8,668 nucleotides of DNA, from positions 1-8,668 of the forward strand of contig CAAFEX010000094.1 in the NCBI GenBank assembly GCA_900762015.1, in the 5' to 3' direction. The position numbers and the translations under genes are program-made. Source of the stretch: an uncultured Collinsella sp. GTDB lineage: Bacteria; Actinomycetota; Coriobacteriia; Coriobacteriales; Coriobacteriaceae. Below, piece by piece: positions 1 to 6,039 of the stretch (positions within the stretch are counted from its first letter, which is position 1; each line of letters begins with the position of its first letter). Under the pieces are notes generated by a model. That model did no database searches, was not told the DNA's origin, and was given only the letters and a program-made list of their open reading frames with translations.

Positions 1-57
1 CGCGCCAGGGAGATAGTGGACGAGATAGTCGAGAAGCGCGGTCTCAAGAAGGAGTAA
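1..57 (+). CDS. 3' end of an unidentified gene (partial)
   Basis: Frame 1 is open from the window edge to a TAA at 55-57 and gives 18 residues, RAREIVDEIVEKRGLKKE. The peptide is charged and looks like an amphipathic C-terminal helix. It is too short to assign a family. It uses AGG once and ATA twice in 18 codons, codons that are rare in the genes downstream, which hints at a different origin such as an acquired element; with so few codons this is weak. No T-tailed terminator follows closely; the next strong hairpin is at 287-315. Confidence 0.5.
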   Translation, partial: RAREIVDEIVEKRGLKKE

Positions 58-208
58 CATCGGGACTTGCAGCGACGGACCTCAGGACACTCTTACACCA
101 CGTCTGCGCGCGCGACCCTCGGAGGCGGCGTAAAGTAAGAAGATAATAAACAAATGTAGAAAAACTAAGCATCAAGTTGGCGGCACTGAGCGCAAAATCT
201 GTCCGAGA

Positions 209-266
209 GGCCAAAATTACCTGTTACTAAATTGGTAACAGTACTCATATTTGCCATTTTTTGGCC
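209..266. repeat. Nested inverted-repeat module
   Basis: Two perfect inverted repeats are nested. The outer arms are GGCCAAAA (209-216) and TTTTGGCC (259-266). The inner arms are CTGTTAC (221-227) and GTAACAG (235-241) with a 7-nt spacer. The module is AT-rich compared with its surroundings and lies in a gene-free stretch. It could be an operator, a cruciform or RNA hairpin, or one copy of a dispersed palindromic repeat; one copy cannot decide. The arms are seen directly and the role is unknown. Positions 58-208 before it hold nothing recognisable. Confidence 0.5.
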
Positions 267-286
267 ACGGCACCCCAAGAAGGGCA

Positions 287-315
287 CCCGGAGCTCCCCG
301 TAGGGGAGCTCCGGG
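287..315. other. Perfect 13-bp-stem hairpin, 3-nt loop
   Basis: The arms CCCGGAGCTCCCC (287-299) and GGGGAGCTCCGGG (303-315) are perfectly complementary around a GTA loop. No T-run follows on either strand, so it is not a canonical intrinsic terminator, although the stem is stable enough to affect transcription or protect RNA ends. A smaller hairpin follows at once: GGGGC (323-327) with GCCCC (335-339). Confidence 0.6.
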
Positions 316-388
316 CTTCATAGGGGCACGAATAGCCCCACTCCGACCTGCGAAATCTGTACTCGCGATGCGAATAACGTCCCTAACC

Positions 389-417
389 TTAAACTTTAGC
401 TTGAACTTAGCTATAAT
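389..417 (+). promoter_or_regulatory. Sigma-70-type promoter for the 424-740 leader/RNA
   Basis: A perfect -10 box TATAAT lies at 412-417. The best -35 is TTAAAC at 389-394, 3 of 6 matches to TTGACA, at the ideal 17-bp spacing. The predicted start is near 424, only a few nucleotides before the 5' strand of the closing stem of the structured region. That agreement supports the call. TTGAAC at 401-406 resembles a -35 more closely but is too near the -10 box. Confidence 0.55.
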
Positions 418-423
418 GCGCTA

Positions 424-740
424 CGTTCCTGCCAGGCTGTGGTTGCGGATGGGTGAAATGCCCACCCTAGTCCAAGACAGACGCGGTCAAAGGGATCCAC
501 GTAAGCGTCCGCGTGCGCGCGGCGCGATCATGGCGCGTCCTAGATGTAAGCCGCACCGTCCGTTCTACTTTCTTTGGGGCAATACCGCCTCGCGGGCGAG
601 CGGGCCAGTCGTGAAGGTGGCTACGGCCTCCCGAGCAAACACCCCGGTGCGCAAGTGTGGGGTCAAATACCAGGTCAGCTGGTGGGAACAACCCGATATT
701 CCGCGCAATGCACGGATTGTATACGACACAGAAGGCAGGG
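424..740 (+). ncRNA. Candidate structured RNA or structured 5' leader, about 317 nt, class unknown
   Basis: The ends of this stretch pair in a series of stacked helices: CCTGCC 428-433 with GGCAGG 734-739, CTGTG 437-441 with CACAG 727-731, GCGGA 445-449 with TCCGC 700-704, GGGT 451-454 with ACCC 691-694, and CCCACC 461-466 with GGTGGG 681-686. Inside are local hairpins: ACGCGG 481-486 with CCGCGT 509-514; 585-603 (CTCG/CGAG extended by CCG/CGG); a GGTGGC/GCCTCC stem at 616-631 closed by a UACG tetraloop; and CAAT/ATTG at 706-719. I do not see the conserved sequences of RNase P RNA, tmRNA, SRP RNA or the common riboswitches. The overall rod shape recalls 6S or actinobacterial Ms1-type RNA, but that is only a shape argument. 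The region is formally open in the frame of the next gene, but its translation is Arg/Pro-rich and unlike a protein. Pairings were found by eye. Confidence 0.5.
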
Positions 741-766
741 TAGTGGACATGGTGAGGGGCAGCTTG

Positions 767-1774
767 ATGCACGCGGCTCGGTTGGGCGCTGGGACCGCGG
801 CGGTCATCGCCGTATTGGGTCTGAGCGGATGCGCATTCAACCCGCTGTCCACGTTCATGACGCCTACGATCGACCAGATCGAGCGCGAGACCGTCACCCC
901 TACGGTGTCGGACGATGCCCTGGTCACTCCCGGTACCCTTACGGTCGCCCTCGACACTTCCGATGCCCCGCAGGCCATGCAGGGCGCCGATGGCAACCTC
1001 ACGGGCTACGCAGTTGACGCCGCTCGCGCTCTTGCAAGCCGCATGGGCCTCAAGGTCGCTTTTGTCGATGCGTCCTCGGCCGATTCCGCGCTTGGCGATA
1101 AAAAGGCCGACATCTTCATTGGCGACATCAATTCCACGAATGGCGACGTCAGCACGCTTGGTACCTGCCTCTATGATGCTGCCGCCGTGTTTGGAAAGAC
1201 CAGTGACGGTAAGTCGTTGAACGTCTCTACCGAAACGCTTAACACCGCCACCCTGGGCGTTCAGGCTTCCTCGGCATCGCAGGAAGCACTCGCCAAACAG
1301 AGCGTCACGGCCAACCAAAAGACCTTCTCCAACATTAATGAGTGCTTTGAAGCGCTCGAGTCTGGCGAGGTCGACTATGTGATCTGCGATTCCACTGCCG
1401 GCGGTTACCTTGCACGTCTGATGAGCCAGATCTCCTACGTTGGCGCTCTCGAGGCGCCCTCGACGCTCGGCGTTGCGGGCCTTGCTGCCAACGACGAGCT
1501 GTGCCGTGCCGTGAGTGATGCCCTCGACGGTATTACGGCCGACGGCACGCTCGAGGCGGTCCACTCTGTCTGGTATGGCACGATGCCCTACGACCTCACC
1601 ACTAAGACGGTTTCGGGCGTTAACGTGCAGTCGGGCGACTCTGAGTCCAGTGAGACCATGTCCTCCGGCGATGAATCCTCCGATTCCAGCAGCGATGACT
1701 TGTCCTCCGAGAGCAAATCGTCCAGCCAAGAGGGCGCTATCACCGACGACGACATTAACAAGCTCAATAGCTAG
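767..1774 (+). CDS. Lipoprotein, extracellular solute-binding protein family 3
   Basis: A 335-residue predicted lipoprotein. Residues 1-21 form a signal peptide and LSGC (19-22) is the lipobox, so Cys22 would be lipidated and the protein held outside the membrane. Residues 55-272 follow the family-3 (amino-acid-type) binding protein fold: GYAVDAARALA at 80-90, DIFIGDIN at 115-122, LGVQASSASQEAL at 163-175 and the ALESGEVDYVICDST segment at 196-210. The site that usually holds the Arg clamping an amino-acid carboxylate (after the DIFIGDIN strand) reads NSTNGDVSTLG here, with no Arg, so the ligand may not be a standard amino acid. Residues 283-320 are a Ser/Asp/Glu-rich low-complexity tail. No permease or ATPase is adjacent. 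ATG 767 was chosen because GAGGGG (754-759) sits 7 nt upstream; ATG 749 (341 residues) is a real alternative. Longer in-frame extensions run through the structured RNA and are unlikely. Confidence 0.85.
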   Translation: MHAARLGAGTAAVIAVLGLSGCAFNPLSTFMTPTIDQIERETVTPTVSDDALVTPGTLTVALDTSDAPQAMQGADGNLTGYAVDAARALASRMGLKVAFVDASSADSALGDKKADIFIGDINSTNGDVSTLGTCLYDAAAVFGKTSDGKSLNVSTETLNTATLGVQASSASQEALAKQSVTANQKTFSNINECFEALESGEVDYVICDSTAGGYLARLMSQISYVGALEAPSTLGVAGLAANDELCRAVSDALDGITADGTLEAVHSVWYGTMPYDLTTKTVSGVNVQSGDSESSETMSSGDESSDSSSDDLSSESKSSSQEGAITDDDINKLNS

Positions 1775-1788
1775 TTATTGCTAGGGGT

Positions 1789-1817
1789 GGCGTCTCCTAT
1801 GCGCTAGGAGAGACGCC
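1789..1817 (+). terminator. GC-rich hairpin after the lipoprotein gene
   Basis: GGCGTCTC (1789-1796) pairs with GAGACGCC (1810-1817). The sequence after it (TCTTCACGG) has only a poor T-run, so on its own it is a weak terminator. It probably adds to the strong one at 1841-1874. Confidence 0.4.
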
Positions 1818-1840
1818 TCTTCACGGTTTCAACACGCATT

Positions 1841-1874
1841 GCCGGGCTTTCCCAACAGGGGAGCCCGGCTTTTT
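1841..1874 (+). terminator. Intrinsic terminator of the lipoprotein gene
   Basis: The stem GCCGGGCT (1841-1848) with AGCCCGGC (1862-1869) can be extended inward by CCC/GGG, and is followed directly by five T (1870-1874). This is a canonical rho-independent terminator and separates the lipoprotein transcript from the hpf leader. Confidence 0.9.
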
Positions 1875-1929
1875 CGTTTCCGTAAAACCAGCAGGTCAAA
1901 GACATTTTAGGCGCAAAACCAAAGTCGCC

Positions 1930-2083
1930 GTCGCCCTCCTATAGCGCACTTTGCCACAGAAAAGTGCGAGACTTCGGTATGCGGTATCAAGCAATCGTTA
2001 TTCGGGTCTTTAGGAATCCGCGTGATTAAATGCACGGCAATGGGTACATAGCCAGTACAGTAAGTCCCCGAGGCAGATTGGAG
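1930..2083 (+). ncRNA. Structured leader upstream of hpf, candidate raiA-motif RNA
   Basis: The 215-nt gap between the terminator and hpf contains a perfect hairpin, CGCACTTT 1945-1952 with AAAGTGCG 1961-1968. It also holds longer-range pairings: CTTCGG 1972-1977 with CCGAGG 2068-2073, GCGG 1981-1984 with CCGC 2018-2021, GTAC 2044-2047 with GTAC 2055-2058, and possibly CTCC 1936-1939 with the hpf ribosome-binding GGAG at 2080-2083. A large, conserved RNA called the raiA motif is known upstream of hpf/raiA genes in Firmicutes and Actinobacteria; position, size and complex pairing fit it. I cannot run a covariance model, so identity is inferred mainly from context. No clear promoter is visible between 1875 and 1930, and the boundaries are approximate. 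Confidence 0.5.
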
Positions 2084-2089
2084 CCACGT

Positions 2090-2674
2090 ATGGATATCAA
2101 GGTTTCTGGACGCAAGACGACGGTAACCGATGCTCTGCGTGCGCATGTGGATGAGAAGATCGGCGAGGCGCTCAAGGTTTTCGATATCGAGCCCATGACG
2201 GTCGACGTTGTACTTCGCTATGAGAAGAACCCCTCGAACCCCAACCCGGCAATCGTCGAGGTTACGGTTCGTGTCCGCGGTTCGGTGATTCGCGTTGCCG
2301 AGCACGGTGCAGATATGTACGCCGCCATCGACCTCTCCGCCGATAAGGTCACTCGCCAGCTGCGCAAGTTCAAGACCAAGGTCGTGGACAACCGCCAGGG
2401 CGGTGCCAGCGCAGCGGATGTCGCACCGGTCGAGCGCGTCGAGGATCTGGCCGACCTGCTGCTGCCCGAGGAGGAGGACGACCTGCTCGTCCGCGAGAAG
2501 GTCATCGATGTCACCCCGATGACTGAGGAGCAGGCGCTGGTGCAGACCGATCTGCTTGGTCATGACTTCTACGTGTTCGAGAACGCGACGACTGGCCTCA
2601 TCAATGTGGTGTATCACCGTAAGAATGGTGGATATGGCATCATCAAGCCCCGTATCGAAACACTTGACGAGTAA
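2090..2674 (+). CDS. hpf: Long-form ribosome hibernation promoting factor (HPF/RaiA)
   Basis: A 194-residue cytoplasmic protein that binds the 30S subunit and joins ribosomes into inactive 100S dimers under starvation (family knowledge). Residues 1-105 are the S30AE domain, starting MDIKVSGRKT. Residues 134-190 are the C-terminal dimerisation domain, recognisable by LLGHDFYVFENATTGLINVV and the ending GGYGIIKP. A low-complexity, acidic linker (about 104-133, with PEEEDD at 126-131) joins them, and the length is normal for the long form. The start at ATG 2090 is supported by GGAG at 2080-2083 with a 6-nt spacer and by the family N-terminus; the in-frame ATG at 2030 would add 20 unrelated residues and lies inside the structured leader. 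A terminator at 2704-2735 follows, so hpf is probably transcribed with its leader as a unit. Confidence 0.95.
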   Translation: MDIKVSGRKTTVTDALRAHVDEKIGEALKVFDIEPMTVDVVLRYEKNPSNPNPAIVEVTVRVRGSVIRVAEHGADMYAAIDLSADKVTRQLRKFKTKVVDNRQGGASAADVAPVERVEDLADLLLPEEEDDLLVREKVIDVTPMTEEQALVQTDLLGHDFYVFENATTGLINVVYHRKNGGYGIIKPRIETLDE

Positions 2675-2678
2675 AATA

Positions 2679-2700
2679 CGTTAACTTGCATGAGTTAACG
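2679..2700. promoter_or_regulatory. 22-bp palindrome between hpf and degV
   Basis: CGTTAACT (2679-2686) and AGTTAACG (2693-2700) are perfect inverted arms around TGCATG, itself self-complementary, so all 22 bp form one palindrome. It starts 4 nt after the hpf stop codon and ends 3 nt before the terminator stem. A TAAAAT box at 2672-2677 overlaps the hpf stop codon and could be a -10 for degV, with the palindrome as operator, but no -35 supports it. It could also be an RNA hairpin helping termination. Confidence 0.4.
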
Positions 2701-2703
2701 GCT

Positions 2704-2735
2704 GGCGGCCATCCCATGCGGATGGCCGCCTTTTT
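2704..2735 (+). terminator. Intrinsic terminator of hpf
   Basis: GGCGGCCATCC (2704-2714) pairs perfectly with GGATGGCCGCC (2720-2730) around a 5-nt loop, followed by TTTTT (2731-2735). It is a strong canonical terminator. The degV ribosome-binding site begins only 6 nt after it, so degV must depend on read-through or on a promoter overlapping this region. Confidence 0.92.
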
Positions 2736-2753
2736 ACGTAAGGAGTCGCTTTG

Positions 2754-3707
2754 ATGGACAAGGCTGCATCTACCGGCCATTCTGACCGTTGCCGCATCGT
2801 CGTCGATACCTGCTGCGACTTTAGCCCCGAGGTCGCCGCGAACCTCGATGTCGATATCTTGGGCTTCCCCTTTATCATCGATGGCGAGGAGCGCACGGAC
2901 GATATCTGGTCGAGCATCACACCCAAGGAGTTCTACGACCGCATGCGCGCCGGTGCCCGCGTGTCCACCTCGGCTGTGTCGCTCGGTCGCTATATCGAGT
3001 TCTTTACCGAGTGCGCCAAAGAGGGCACACCCACGGTCTACCTGTGCTTTACCTCGGCGCTGTCGTCGAGCTACAACTCCGCGTGCCAGGCGGCAGATGC
3101 CGTGCGCGCCGAGTATCCCAACTTCGAGCTCTACGTGGTCGACAACGCTCTGCCCTGCGCGACCGGCGCGCTCTTGGCGCTCGAGGCCGTGCGCCAGCGT
3201 TCGGCGGGACTGACCGCCAAGCAGCTGGTCGATTGGGCAAACGAGGCAAAGACCTACGTCCACGGCTACTTTACGCTCGAGAGCTTCGACGCACTGGCTG
3301 CCGGCGGCCGCATTCCGCCCGCGGCGGCGCAGCTCACGGCAAAGCTCGATGTCAAGCCCGAGCTCTCCTACGACCTGGCCGGCTCGCTGTCGCTGATCGG
3401 CGTCAACCGCGGCCGCAAGAAGGCGCTCAAGTCCATTCTCAAGTCGTTCCGCGAGAACTACGTGCCCGATCGCACCATGCCCATCGCCATCATGACGGCC
3501 GATGCCGAGAAGGACGGCGACTGGCTCGAGGCCGCCATCCGCAAGGAGGAGGGCTGCGCCGACGTCACGATCATTCGCGGCTCCGTGGGCCCCACCATCG
3601 GTTCGCACGTGGGCCCCGGCATGGTGGCCTGCGCGTTTTGGGGTAAGAACCGCGCCGAGAAAGCCTCGCTTTCCGACCGCATCGCGCGCCGTGTGCGCGG
3701 CCAGTAG
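2754..3707 (+). CDS. DegV family protein (fatty-acid-binding, FakB-like)
   Basis: A 317-residue cytoplasmic DegV-family protein. Members bind a fatty acid; the FakB members present it to the kinase FakA for phospholipid synthesis (family knowledge). Family marks: VVDTCCDFS at 16-24, the STSAVS segment at 71-76, FTSALSSSYNSA at 99-110 (the Ser/Thr loop near the fatty-acid carboxylate), GGRI at 184-187, and GSVGPTIGSHVGPG at 276-289 near the C-terminus. It is somewhat longer than the usual 280 or so residues, mostly through a basic C-terminal end (298-317). AGGAG at 2741-2745 supports ATG 2754 with an 8-nt spacer; TTG 2751 directly before it is possible but too close. No fakA is in view. No terminator is visible in the 98 nt before the next gene, so read-through into that operon is possible. 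Confidence 0.92.
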   Translation: MDKAASTGHSDRCRIVVDTCCDFSPEVAANLDVDILGFPFIIDGEERTDDIWSSITPKEFYDRMRAGARVSTSAVSLGRYIEFFTECAKEGTPTVYLCFTSALSSSYNSACQAADAVRAEYPNFELYVVDNALPCATGALLALEAVRQRSAGLTAKQLVDWANEAKTYVHGYFTLESFDALAAGGRIPPAAAQLTAKLDVKPELSYDLAGSLSLIGVNRGRKKALKSILKSFRENYVPDRTMPIAIMTADAEKDGDWLEAAIRKEEGCADVTIIRGSVGPTIGSHVGPGMVACAFWGKNRAEKASLSDRIARRVRGQ

Positions 3708-3805
3708 GCAAGTGCTGCGGCCGTAATCGATCCCAACTCACTGCCCAAACGCTGGCACCGAGTATTCAACCTGGTAACAACACCCAACCCAAAAGGAAAG
3801 GTTTC

Positions 3806-4885
3806 ATGGCAAACAAGCTCTCTGTCGCATTTATCGGCACCGGAATCATGGGTGCCCCCATCGCCGGTCACATTCTGGACGCCGGCTACCCCGTCACGGT
3901 TAACAACCGCACCAAGTCCAAGGCCGCGGCGCTCATCGAGCGCGGTGCTGCCTGGGCTGATACGCCGGCCGATGCCGTGGCTAACGCCGATGTCGTCTTT
4001 ACCATGGTGGGCTATCCCTCCGAGGTCGAGGAACTCTACCTGGCGGGCGACGGCCTGCTCGCGTGCACCAAGCCGGGCGCGGTTTTGATCGACCTCACCA
4101 CGAGCTCGCCCGAGCTCGCCCGTGACATTGCCGAGGCCGCTCAGGTTTCTGGTCGTATGGCGTTTGACTGCCCCGTCACCGGCGGCGAGTCGGGCGCCAT
4201 CGCCGGCACGCTCACGGCTATCGTGGGCGCTACCGAGAACGATATCGCTCCGGTTCGCGATATCCTTTCCACCTTTGCGGCCAACATCTGCTGCTTCGAT
4301 GGCGCCGGCAAGGGCCAGGCTGCCAAGCTCGCCAACCAGGTGTCGCTGGGCGCCTGCATGGTCGGCATGGCAGATGCCATGGCATTTGCCGAGCTGAGCG
4401 GTCTTGACCTGGAGAAGACCCGCCAGATGATCCTGGGCGGTACCGGCAAGTCCGGCGCCATGGAGAGCCTGGCTCCCAAGGCGCTCGACGGCGACTACAA
4501 GCCCGGCTTTATGGTCGAGCACTTCATTAAGGACCTGCGTCTGGCGCTCGCCTACGCCGATGACCGCGAGCTCGCGCTGCCCGGCGCCGACGTCGCCTTT
4601 ACGCTCTACGACATGCTCGACGCCATCGGTGGCGCCAAGCTGGGCACCCAGGCCATCACGGTCCTCTACAAGGAGGAGGCCGACGCCATCGCCGCCGGTC
4701 TGGACTGGTCGCAGTATCGTCCCGAAGAGCACGGTGCTCACGAGGACGGCTGCGGTTGCGGTGAGCACGGCGACGACCATGAGTGCGGTTGCGGCCACCA
4801 TCACGGCGAGGACCACGAGTGCTGCGGCGGTCACGGCCATGATGACAGCCACGAGTGCTGCTGCGGCCACCATCACGGGGAGTAG
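3806..4885 (+). CDS. NAD-dependent beta-hydroxyacid dehydrogenase with a Cys/His-rich C-terminal tail
   Basis: A 359-residue cytoplasmic enzyme of the 3-hydroxyisobutyrate / 2-hydroxy-3-oxopropionate (tartronate semialdehyde) reductase family. It has a Rossmann NAD(P) site GTGIMG (11-16), the substrate loop DCPVTGGESGA (121-131), the catalytic Lys174 in GKGQAAKLANQ (168-178), and Lys242 in the FIKDL motif. Asn33-Arg35 after the second strand would suit NADPH, but I cannot settle the cofactor or the substrate. Residues up to about 300 are a complete enzyme of normal size. Residues 309-359 are an addition rich in Cys (9) and His (14), with Asp, Glu and Gly, ending in three 12-residue repeats. 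This resembles the metal-binding tails of nickel or zinc chaperones such as SlyD. AAGGAAAGG at 3793-3801 is the ribosome-binding site. It is the first of four tightly packed genes. Confidence 0.9.
   Translation: MANKLSVAFIGTGIMGAPIAGHILDAGYPVTVNNRTKSKAAALIERGAAWADTPADAVANADVVFTMVGYPSEVEELYLAGDGLLACTKPGAVLIDLTTSSPELARDIAEAAQVSGRMAFDCPVTGGESGAIAGTLTAIVGATENDIAPVRDILSTFAANICCFDGAGKGQAAKLANQVSLGACMVGMADAMAFAELSGLDLEKTRQMILGGTGKSGAMESLAPKALDGDYKPGFMVEHFIKDLRLALAYADDRELALPGADVAFTLYDMLDAIGGAKLGTQAITVLYKEEADAIAAGLDWSQYRPEEHGAHEDGCGCGEHGDDHECGCGHHHGEDHECCGGHGHDDSHECCCGHHHGE
4775..4882 (+). repeat. Three 36-bp in-frame tandem repeats encoding the Cys/His tail
   Basis: Three consecutive 36-nt units (4775-4810, 4811-4846, 4847-4882) encode DHECGCGHHHGE, DHECCGGHGHDD and SHECCCGHHHGE. 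They share an (S/D)HEC start, and the first and third end in GHHHGE. The units are imperfect at DNA level, with the same codons often retained, consistent with growth by tandem duplication and later divergence. The copy number may vary between strains. Confidence 0.75.
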
Positions 4886-4890
4886 CGCCC

Positions 4891-5319
4891 ATGAGTTGGA
4901 CGTTCGTGGTGCTCGCGTTGGTGCTCTTTATCTTTGCGATCTACATTGGCTTTTTGTGCGGCCAGTGGGCCTGCGAAAAGCGCGTGATCACCAAGCGCGA
5001 CTACTGGATTGCCAATTTTGCAGGTGCGGCAGCGGTTGTCCTACTGACCTGGGTGTTTTCGCTGTTCCCGCTGGTGCAGTTTGCGCCGATCGGCTGGCTC
5101 GGCGGCTTTATCGCCGGCCTTAAGATGAGCTTTGGCGAGTCCGTCGGTCCATGGCGCAAGCACGACGAGGTCTTTAACGTCAACAAGGCTCACCGCGCCG
5201 CCGCCGACACGGGCGACGCCGAGGAGCGTCGCCGTGCGCGTCACAATGGTGCAGCCGACCGACAGCTCATCTCGGTCACCGATGACAGCAAGGGTGCTGG
5301 CAAGCACGCTAAGAAATAG
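4891..5319 (+). CDS. Small membrane protein of unknown function
   Basis: A 142-residue protein I do not recognise. Residues 4-26 form a clear transmembrane helix. A second hydrophobic stretch (40-62) follows the polar segment CEKRVITKRDYW, and a third, weaker one lies at 65-78, so two or three membrane passes are likely. The remainder (79-142) is hydrophilic and basic, with FGESVGPWRKHDEVFNVNKAH (81-101) as the best candidate for a conserved motif and the cluster EERRRAR at 111-117; it probably faces the cytoplasm by the positive-inside rule. GGGGAG (4877-4882), inside the last codons of the dehydrogenase, serves as ribosome-binding site 8 nt before ATG 4891, so the two genes are translationally close. 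The start at 4855 would overlap the upstream gene and is less likely. Confidence 0.8.
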   Translation: MSWTFVVLALVLFIFAIYIGFLCGQWACEKRVITKRDYWIANFAGAAAVVLLTWVFSLFPLVQFAPIGWLGGFIAGLKMSFGESVGPWRKHDEVFNVNKAHRAAADTGDAEERRRARHNGAADRQLISVTDDSKGAGKHAKK

Positions 5320-5334
5320 TAAGAAGAGGTAACT

Positions 5335-6033
5335 ATGGCAGAAAACAAGGAAGAACAGCTCACCGACGAGGAACTGGCACAGCTTCAGCTGGTAGAGGAG
5401 AACGAGAACGCCGTCGACCGTCTGGTCAAGGAGCTCGGCTGCCCCACGCGCCGCATCCGCCAGTTTGCCGCCCGCGTGCTGCATCTGCTGGCCGAGCGCG
5501 ACCCGCAGCGCGTCGTGTCCTGCGTGCCCGCGCTGATCGAGGCACTTGACCGCCCCGAGGCTCAGACCCGCTGGGAGGCTCTCGATGCCCTGGCGGCGCT
5601 CGCCACCACCTGCCCCGAGCAGCTGGGCGATGCCTTCGAGGGCGCCGAGACCGCGCTGTTCGACGAGATTTCCTCCACGCTGCGCTACGCCGCCTTCCAC
5701 CTGCTGTGCGTGTGGGGAGCTACAGGCGTCGAGCGTTCGCGCGAGGCTTGGCCGATCCTGGATGAGGCCATCCAGTGCTACCACGGCGACCTTGAGTATC
5801 GCGACATGCTCGGTTGCCTGTACGAGTTTGGCCAGGGCGAGATTGACGCCGAGGTCGCCGAGAAGCTCGCGCTGCGCCTTAAGTTCGACGCCGAGAACGG
5901 CAAGGGCAGCTATCTCAAGGCCCGTTCGAGCGAGATTTGCGAAATGCTTGTTAAACGTTTTGGCCTGGATCTCTCCAAAAAGAAGAAGCGTGCTAGCGTT
6001 AAAAAATCTGAGGCCGCCGAAGACGAGGAGTAA
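5335..6033 (+). CDS. HEAT-like helical-repeat protein
   Basis: A 232-residue soluble protein made of paired amphipathic helices. Residues 24-53 (NAVDRLVKELGCPTRRIRQF onward) and 60-90 (VVSCVPALIEALDRP, then RWEALDALAALA) read as HEAT/Armadillo-type repeats, with a further, poorer helical pair around 105-130. Residues 138-210 are also helical but less repeat-like. An acidic, Glu-rich N-terminus (1-25) and a charged tail with a KKKK run (215-218) followed by acidic residues flank the repeats. Such folds usually bind other proteins; no catalytic motif is visible and no function can be given. AGAGG at 5325-5329 precedes ATG 5335. Its place between a membrane protein and isocitrate dehydrogenase suggests a scaffold or adaptor in this operon, which is inference. 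Confidence 0.8.
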   Translation: MAENKEEQLTDEELAQLQLVEENENAVDRLVKELGCPTRRIRQFAARVLHLLAERDPQRVVSCVPALIEALDRPEAQTRWEALDALAALATTCPEQLGDAFEGAETALFDEISSTLRYAAFHLLCVWGATGVERSREAWPILDEAIQCYHGDLEYRDMLGCLYEFGQGEIDAEVAEKLALRLKFDAENGKGSYLKARSSEICEMLVKRFGLDLSKKKKRASVKKSEAAEDEE

Positions 6034-6039
6034 CAGATT

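Noticed and set aside
599..610. 12-nt match (AGCGGGCCAGTC) to my memory of E. coli 6S RNA
   Set aside because: The match is short, remembered rather than computed, and in a different position of the fold; not enough to name the RNA 6S.
727..741. ACAGAAGGCAGGGTA resembling the 3' conserved block of RNase P RNA
   Set aside because: The matching 5' block (GGAAAGTCC type) is absent on both strands, so RNase P is not supported.
251..766. N-terminal extension of the lipoprotein frame back to 251
   Set aside because: It would run through a promoter and the structured RNA, is Arg/Pro-rich, and would place the signal peptide in the middle of the protein.
467..1729. 420-codon open frame on the minus strand
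   Set aside because: It is antisense to the lipoprotein and RNA, with a composition typical of a GC-rich shadow frame and no recognisable domain.
2026..2031. TTAAAT preceded by TG as an extended -10 for hpf
   Set aside because: No -35, and it falls inside the structured leader.
3458..4876. 472-codon open frame on the minus strand
   Set aside because: It is a shadow of degV and the dehydrogenase; the Ala/Val-rich start is simply the antisense of the Cys/His repeats.
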